Source: JACDAN01 sp963834825
GTDB lineage: Bacteria > Actinomycetota > Thermoleophilia > Gaiellales > Gaiellaceae
Direction of reading: 5' to 3'
Assembly: GCA_963834825.1 (NCBI GenBank)
Contig: CAWICZ010000010.1
Location: 124,001-188,000 of the forward strand
DNA length: 64,000 bases
Position 1 is the first letter of the stretch; the number at the start of each line of letters is the position of its first letter. A program made the translations under genes and the position numbers. The notes beneath the pieces were generated by a model. That model made no database searches and was not told the origin of the DNA. It saw only the letters and a list, made by a program, of their open reading frames with translations. This document shows positions 59,433 through 64,000 of the stretch, in pieces.

Positions 59433-61410
59433 GTTCAAGCTCGCGCGGGTCGAGTCGGAGAGCGGCCCGCTCGCGCTGGTCACGATCGACAACGGCGAGG
59501 ACTACACGAAGCCGACGGTCTTCGGACGAGCGGCGCTCGAGTCCCTCACGCGCGTTCTGGCGCCGCTCGAGAGCGACGAGTGGGCCGGGATGGTGCTGAC
59601 GGGCAAGCCGTACGTCTTCTGCGCCGGAGCGGACATCAACGAGTTTCACGGCGTCTCGCCGGAGGCGGCGCGGGAGGGGAGCCGGGCCGGTCACGAGCTC
59701 TTCGCCCGCATCGCGGCGCTCCCGTACCCAACGCTGGCGGCGGTCAACGGCGTTTGCCTGGGCGGCGGCCTCGAGATCGCGCTCCACTGTGACTACAGGA
59801 CCGTCTCGTCGGCAGTCCGCCATTTCGGGTTCCCGGAGGTCTTCCTCGGCCTCTTCCCGGCGTGGGGCGGCACGCAGCTCGTTCCGCGGCTCGCCGGAGT
59901 TGACGCCGCAATTCGGTTGATCATCACGAATCCGCTGCGCCAGAACCGGATGCTGACCGGCGCGGAGGCGCACGAGCTCGGCCTCGCTGATGCGCTCATC
60001 GAGCCGGCCGAGTTCCTCGATGACTCGATCGGGTTCTTGCTCGAGCGGCTCGACCAGACACGTCCAGGGGCCAGGCCCCTGGACCCGTCCGAAGCGGCCG
60101 AGGCGGCCGCGAAAGCACGACGACAGCTGGACGACACACTCCACGGCGCGACCCGCGCGCCCTACGTCGCCCTCGACCTCATCGAGGACGCCGCATCCGG
60201 CTGGACCATCCAGGAGGGGTACGCGGCGGAGGAGGAAGCGATCGCCGAGCTCCTCCCGACCCGCCAGGCGCAGGCGTCGCTCTACGCCTTCGACCTCGTC
60301 GAGCGCCGAGCAAAGCGAAACGCGGGCCGCCCCGACGCCGAGGCGCGGCCGATCGCGAAGGTGGGCATCGTCGGCGCCGGCCTGATGGCCACGCAGCTCG
60401 CCACCCTCTTCCTTCGACGGCTGGAGGTGCCGATCGCGATCCGAGACCTCGAGCAGGAGATCGTCGACCGCGCTGTCGCCGGCATCGAAGCGGAGCTCAT
60501 GAGCCTGGTGCAGAAGGGCCGGTACGACGAGGGCAAGGCCCGCTTCCTCGCCTCGCTCGTCTCCGGCGGCACCGGCTACGACCACTTCGCCGATTGCGAT
60601 TTCGTGCTCGAAGCGGTCTTCGAGGAGCTCGGCATCAAGCAACAGGTGTTCGCCGACCTCGAAGCCGTCGTCTCGAGCGAGTGCGTCCTCGCGACGAACA
60701 CGTCCTCGCTGTCGGTGACGGAGATGGGCGCGAAGCTCGAGCACCCGGAGCGGCTCGCCGGCCTTCACTTCTTCAATCCGGTCGCCGTCCTCCCACTCGT
60801 CGAGATCATCCGCACCCCTGAGACGGACGACGCGACGCTGTCCACCGTCTGGGACGTTGCCGAGAAGCTCCGCAAGCGGCCCGTGGTCGCCAAGGATGCG
60901 CCGGCGTTCGTCGTCAACCGCGTGCTGACCCGGATGACGACCGTGCTGATGGACGCGGTCGAGCACGGGAACACCGTCGAGGAGACCGACGATGCGATCC
61001 TGCGGCTCGGGCTGCCGATGGCGCCGTCAGTGCTCCTGCAGATGGTCGGCCCGCAGGTCGCGAACCACGTCCTCCAGACGCTCCACGAGGCCTACCCGGA
61101 CCGGTTTCCGCTCTCGGAGACGCTCGCAAACTACGCGGAGGGCAAGGACGAGATCGCAGTCCTCGGCGACGAGCGTCGGACCGTCGACGAGATCCAGCAG
61201 GCGGCGCTCGAGGCGATCGCCGACGAGGTCCGCCACCTGCTGGACGAGGACGTCGTCAGCAGCGCGAAGGACGTGGACACCGCCCTTCTCCTCGGCGCCG
61301 GCTGGCCGTTTTTCCTTGGCGGGATCACGAAGTACCTCGATCAGACGGGCGTCTCGGAGCGGGTGACAGGGGGCCTCCTGGCCGACGCGCGCACTCCGGC
61401 ACCCGCCTGA
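59422..61410 (+). CDS. 3-hydroxyacyl-CoA dehydrogenase/enoyl-CoA hydratase (FadB-like)
   Basis: 662 residues. Enoyl-CoA hydratase domain (about 1-190: FCAGADINEF and VCLGGGLEIALHCD with catalytic Glu). A linker follows at about 205-240, then the dehydrogenase domain (VGIVGAGLMATQLATLF near 315, HFFNPVAVLPLVEII near 450). TTG at 59422. The linker contains a palindromic DNA repeat read as TRPGARPLDPSE. Works with the adjacent thiolase in fatty-acid beta-oxidation. Confidence 0.94.
   Translation: METEFKLARVESESGPLALVTIDNGEDYTKPTVFGRAALESLTRVLAPLESDEWAGMVLTGKPYVFCAGADINEFHGVSPEAAREGSRAGHELFARIAALPYPTLAAVNGVCLGGGLEIALHCDYRTVSSAVRHFGFPEVFLGLFPAWGGTQLVPRLAGVDAAIRLIITNPLRQNRMLTGAEAHELGLADALIEPAEFLDDSIGFLLERLDQTRPGARPLDPSEAAEAAAKARRQLDDTLHGATRAPYVALDLIEDAASGWTIQEGYAAEEEAIAELLPTRQAQASLYAFDLVERRAKRNAGRPDAEARPIAKVGIVGAGLMATQLATLFLRRLEVPIAIRDLEQEIVDRAVAGIEAELMSLVQKGRYDEGKARFLASLVSGGTGYDHFADCDFVLEAVFEELGIKQQVFADLEAVVSSECVLATNTSSLSVTEMGAKLEHPERLAGLHFFNPVAVLPLVEIIRTPETDDATLSTVWDVAEKLRKRPVVAKDAPAFVVNRVLTRMTTVLMDAVEHGNTVEETDDAILRLGLPMAPSVLLQMVGPQVANHVLQTLHEAYPDRFPLSETLANYAEGKDEIAVLGDERRTVDEIQQAALEAIADEVRHLLDEDVVSSAKDVDTALLLGAGWPFFLGGITKYLDQTGVSERVTGGLLADARTPAPA
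60062..60084. repeat. Intact GTCCAGGGGCC-A-GGCCCCTGGAC palindrome inside fadB
   Basis: A perfect inverted repeat with 11-base arms around one base. It lies in frame in the interdomain linker of the FadB-like protein. Partial copies occur at 7021-7042 and 9346-9360, both just past gene ends, so this is a dispersed REP-like family. Confidence 0.8.
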
Positions 61411-61504
61411 GGTTCGACCGGGAAATCGGGTACACTTCCGACACAGCGCTCGCACGGGGTTTGAGCGAGCCTGATCTTTTCTTCGGAGGCTGCGGCACTC
61501 AAGC

Positions 61505-63961
61505 GTGCCGCCCCTGTTGCACGAAGCCATCGAGCAGACAACCGCCCTTAACCAGACGAATCATCCGCTCGTCGAGGATGTCGAACGCGCTGACACCTGG
61601 GCAGGTGAGCCGTTCCTGCACCGTGACGAAGCTCCCGACGTCGTGCTCGCGCCCGGAACGGCGCGACGGCAGGGCCTCGACGACGCGCTGAAGGAGATCG
61701 ATGAGGGTCGCTCAGACCCGTCGTCGGACTGGAAGATCCGCTACGCGCTGATGCTTGGGCTCGAGCGGGTGCTGAGCGAGCACCCGCCGAAGCTCAACTC
61801 AGGGACCGAGCTCCGGCGCCACCAGGTGGATGCGCTGGCCGGGATGCTCACGGAGCTGATCGCCTCGAACCAGCGTCAGGCCGAGAACGGAAACGGGGCC
61901 TTGACGGACGAAGAGATGGCCGAGCTGGAGGCCGAGGAGGAGGCCGACGACGAGGAGGCCGTCGAGGAGCTCGAGCCGATCGAGCCGACCGCCACTCACG
62001 ACCCGGGCGCGCAGCGTCGCTACCGCTTCCGCCACCCGACCGCGTCCGGCAAGACGATCGCCGCAGCGGGGTTCGTCGAAGCCGCGCGGACGATGGGCGT
62101 CCTCATCCTCACCCACCGGCGCCTGCTCGTCTCGCAGTTCAACCGCGAGCTCACCGAGGAGGGCTACGGCGACCGGCTGGCGCCGGCTGTCACGCGGGGA
62201 GAGAAGGCTGAGCGCCCCGACCTGATCACCGTTCAGACGTACGCCTGGTTCGCGCGCCATGTCAAGGATCTCGAGCGGGGCGTCTACCACCTCGTGATCT
62301 GCGACGAGGCGCACACCGCACTGGGCGAGAAGACGAGCACGGCGATCCGCACGCTGACCGAGCCGGTCTACATCGGCATGACGGCGACCGAGCAGCTGAT
62401 CGCGAAGCAGGTTTCGGACGTCTTCCCGGCCTCGGTCGACGACCTGCCGCTCCAGGACGCCGCGCGGCGCGGGCTGATCGCGCCGCTGCGCAACTTGCGG
62501 GTGCCGCCGGCGGCGGCGATCAACTCGGTGCCGATCGTCGGCGGCGACTTCGAGGAGCGGGCGCTGGCCGAGGTCCTCGACCATCAGGCGCTGAACCAGG
62601 CAGCGGCAAGCCTCTACCGCGACCGCTTCGACTCGACCCCGGGGATCGTCTACGCGGCCGGCGTCGAACACGCGTACAACCTGGCGCGCGAGTTCCGCGC
62701 CGCCGGCCTGAAGGCGGAGGCGGTCAGCGGCCGGACGCCGCCCGTCAAGCTCGCCGAGATCCTCGCCGCCTATGAGCGCGCGGAGATCGACATCCTGATC
62801 AACGCGATGCTGCTCGCCGAGGGCTGGAACTCGCCCCGGGCCACGGTCTGCATGCACCTCGCGCCGACAGCGAGCCGGCGCGTCTACCAGCAGCGGATCG
62901 GCCGCATCATGCGGCTTCACCCGCGCAAGGAGGCCGGCGTCGTCGTGGACTTCGTCCCCAAGGGCGCGACCCACAACGAGCGCGTGATCTCGCTGCACAG
63001 CCTGCTCGACGCCGACTTCTACCGTGAAGGGGCGCGGGTGACGCCGGCGCCGAGACGCCGGTCTCAGCGCCGAGCGCGCCGCAAGCTCTCACCCGCGCCG
63101 TGGCTTGTCCCCGTGACGCCCGACGTGAGACGGCGCCTTTCGGTCATCGCCCGCGAGTGGCAGCGCGTCGATCCCCGCTACCTCGACGAGGAGGAACAGC
63201 GCTTCTGGGCGACGATCGCCGGCCGGCAAGTCCGCTTCGAGGAGCGCGTCGAGTTCGCGAAGAAGCTGACGGACGGGCGTGCGAGCCGCGGGTGCCTGGA
63301 GCAGTTCCTCTTCACCTGCGCCGCCGAGAACCCGAACCGCCGGTTGCGGATGACGGCGCTGGCCGACCGGGTCTCGATGGGGGTCGACCGAGCAAGCTTC
63401 GACGACCTCGTCACGCTCGTCACCCAGGCCCCGACCTGGGAGAAGGATCGCGCGCAGGGCGTGCGCATCCTCCTGCGGGGCCTGGCCGACGGCAAGGCAG
63501 ACGCGCCCGAGCAGATCCTCTGGCGCTGGACGTGGCGGCTCGCGAGGGCTACCCGCAAGATCCAGGATCGTCGCGCGAGCGCCGAGTACCCCGAGGCCAA
63601 GCGGCTGCTGGGCGCGCTCGCCAACTCGCGGGGCCACCGGCACGAGGAGAACGCGCAGAAGCTGGTCGCAACCGCGCACGAGCTGCCGCTCGAGGTCGGC
63701 GTCGCACTGCTCGCCTCAGCCGAGGGCTACACGCCGAAAGCGACGCGGCTGCTCGAGGCGGCACGCGAGGAGCTCGGAACGGTCGAGGAGGTCGCCGCCG
63801 CCCTCGCGGAGAACCTGCCGCAGCCGAAACTCCAGTCCCGCTCCCGCCGCCGCCGGCGCCGGAGGCGCAAGGGCAAGGGCCAACCGAAGGATCAGGCCGC
63901 GCAGCAGAATGGCGCTCAGCCCGAGGCGGAACCGGCGCCCGAACCAACAACCGCCGAGTGA
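61505..63961 (+). CDS. SF2 DEAD/DEAH-box helicase, large
   Basis: 818 residues. Helicase motifs in order: I FRHPTASGKTIAAA (Ala in place of the usual Gly, PTGSGKT) near residue 178, Ia LTHRRLLVSQF, II ICDEAH near 261, III GMTATE, IV/V INAMLLAEGWNSPRA near 435, VI YQQRIGRIMRLHP near 462. An acidic insert (about 128-165) breaks the first domain, and the last 45 residues are basic then Gln/Pro/Ala-rich. A stretch of about 290 residues after the core has no clear domain. GTG at 61505 has GGAGG 15 bases upstream. Cellular role unknown. Confidence 0.9.
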   Translation: MPPLLHEAIEQTTALNQTNHPLVEDVERADTWAGEPFLHRDEAPDVVLAPGTARRQGLDDALKEIDEGRSDPSSDWKIRYALMLGLERVLSEHPPKLNSGTELRRHQVDALAGMLTELIASNQRQAENGNGALTDEEMAELEAEEEADDEEAVEELEPIEPTATHDPGAQRRYRFRHPTASGKTIAAAGFVEAARTMGVLILTHRRLLVSQFNRELTEEGYGDRLAPAVTRGEKAERPDLITVQTYAWFARHVKDLERGVYHLVICDEAHTALGEKTSTAIRTLTEPVYIGMTATEQLIAKQVSDVFPASVDDLPLQDAARRGLIAPLRNLRVPPAAAINSVPIVGGDFEERALAEVLDHQALNQAAASLYRDRFDSTPGIVYAAGVEHAYNLAREFRAAGLKAEAVSGRTPPVKLAEILAAYERAEIDILINAMLLAEGWNSPRATVCMHLAPTASRRVYQQRIGRIMRLHPRKEAGVVVDFVPKGATHNERVISLHSLLDADFYREGARVTPAPRRRSQRRARRKLSPAPWLVPVTPDVRRRLSVIAREWQRVDPRYLDEEEQRFWATIAGRQVRFEERVEFAKKLTDGRASRGCLEQFLFTCAAENPNRRLRMTALADRVSMGVDRASFDDLVTLVTQAPTWEKDRAQGVRILLRGLADGKADAPEQILWRWTWRLARATRKIQDRRASAEYPEAKRLLGALANSRGHRHEENAQKLVATAHELPLEVGVALLASAEGYTPKATRLLEAAREELGTVEEVAAALAENLPQPKLQSRSRRRRRRRRKGKGQPKDQAAQQNGAQPEAEPAPEPTTAE

Positions 63962-63970
63962 GTCGCCGCG

Positions 63971-63996
63971 CGCTGAAAGTCGTGAGGCTTTCAGCG
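63971..63996 (+). terminator. Hairpin after the helicase gene
   Basis: CGCTGAAAG/CTTTCAGCG stem (9 pairs) with an 8-base loop, ten bases past the helicase stop. The next four bases at the window edge are A, so no U tract can be seen; direction and role are open. Confidence 0.5.
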
Positions 63997-64000
63997 AAAA

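Noticed and set aside
58224..59492. Minus-strand open frame joined to the TPR-like protein and opposite the thiolase
   Set aside because: The upstream 420 codons are antisense to the thiolase, which has all catalytic motifs; only the part from 58223 leftward is kept.
61411..61504. Possible RNA element ahead of the helicase (GCTCGC...GCGAGC stem, TACACT box)
   Set aside because: Only a six-pair stem and a weak promoter-like box; no known riboswitch pattern.

Overview
The window is about 64 kb of GC-rich, gene-dense DNA with frequent GTG and TTG starts and many NTGA stop/start overlaps. It looks like the chromosome of a soil-type actinobacterium. A Thermoleophilia/Gaiellales-like lineage is my inference from gene content and style; there is no rRNA gene here to prove it. 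I found no tRNA, rRNA, CRISPR array, insertion sequence, integrase or phage gene. About 66 protein genes cover nearly everything, and no gene-free stretch exceeds 300 bases.

Layout. 1-1353: a NodIJ-like ABC exporter, cut by the window edge. 1398-3389: a phosphotriesterase-family hydrolase converging on a MetE-like protein, with a near-identical palindrome at each gene end. 3447-7011: a four-gene sugar operon (SDR, HutC-type GntR regulator, Gfo/Idh/MocA oxidoreductase, TIM-barrel isomerase/epimerase). 7148-9152: a frameshifted GNAT remnant and a secreted protein of unknown function. 9367-17299: a minus-strand operon running ROK regulator, periplasmic sugar-binding protein, RbsA-type ATPase, two RbsC-type permeases, IolC-like kinase and zinc alcohol dehydrogenase. 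17486-21973: an exported TIM-barrel isomerase and an exported DUF1080 (3-keto-glycoside hydrolase type) protein, then a SIS protein, a second Gfo/Idh/MocA enzyme and an SDR. With the importer next door this looks like a glycoside or cyclitol catabolic locus built on oxidation of a sugar hydroxyl.

21984-31614: mixed genes, including a fused M74-M14 murein peptidase, a LuxR-type remnant, a DrrAB-like exporter, NAD-dependent formate dehydrogenase, an SGNH hydrolase, a small holin-like membrane protein, a BBE-type flavoprotein, a cytochrome c next to a four-helix membrane protein, and gamma-glutamyltransferase. 31634-41410: a cell-wall amino-sugar salvage cluster (NagZ, three-component CUT1 importer, GntR regulator, MsmK/UgpC ATPase, MurQ, NagA, SIS-type deaminase) with TGGTAT-N2-ACCA operators in its control regions. 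41422-44774: four overlapping genes (transporter, cyclic-nucleotide-binding protein, flavin oxidoreductase, GDSL hydrolase).

44831-64000: coiled-coil protein, SCO1-like protein, MarR plus MFS exporter, RTX-repeat secreted protein, a KorAB 2-oxoacid:ferredoxin oxidoreductase operon with a lipoprotein gene wedged between the subunits, a cupin-TPR protein divergent from a MarR regulator, VOC protein, AlkA-like glycosylase, ProC, 6-phosphogluconolactonase, an ArsR-like regulator, a TPR-like protein, a fadA-fadB beta-oxidation pair and a large SF2 helicase.

The most interesting items are the exported TIM-barrel/DUF1080 locus, the amino-sugar regulon with visible operators, the M74-M14 peptidase fusion, the korA-lipoprotein-korB arrangement, the shared divergent promoter at 53.5 kb, and a small family of GTCCAGGGGCC palindromes, one of which lies in frame inside fadB.
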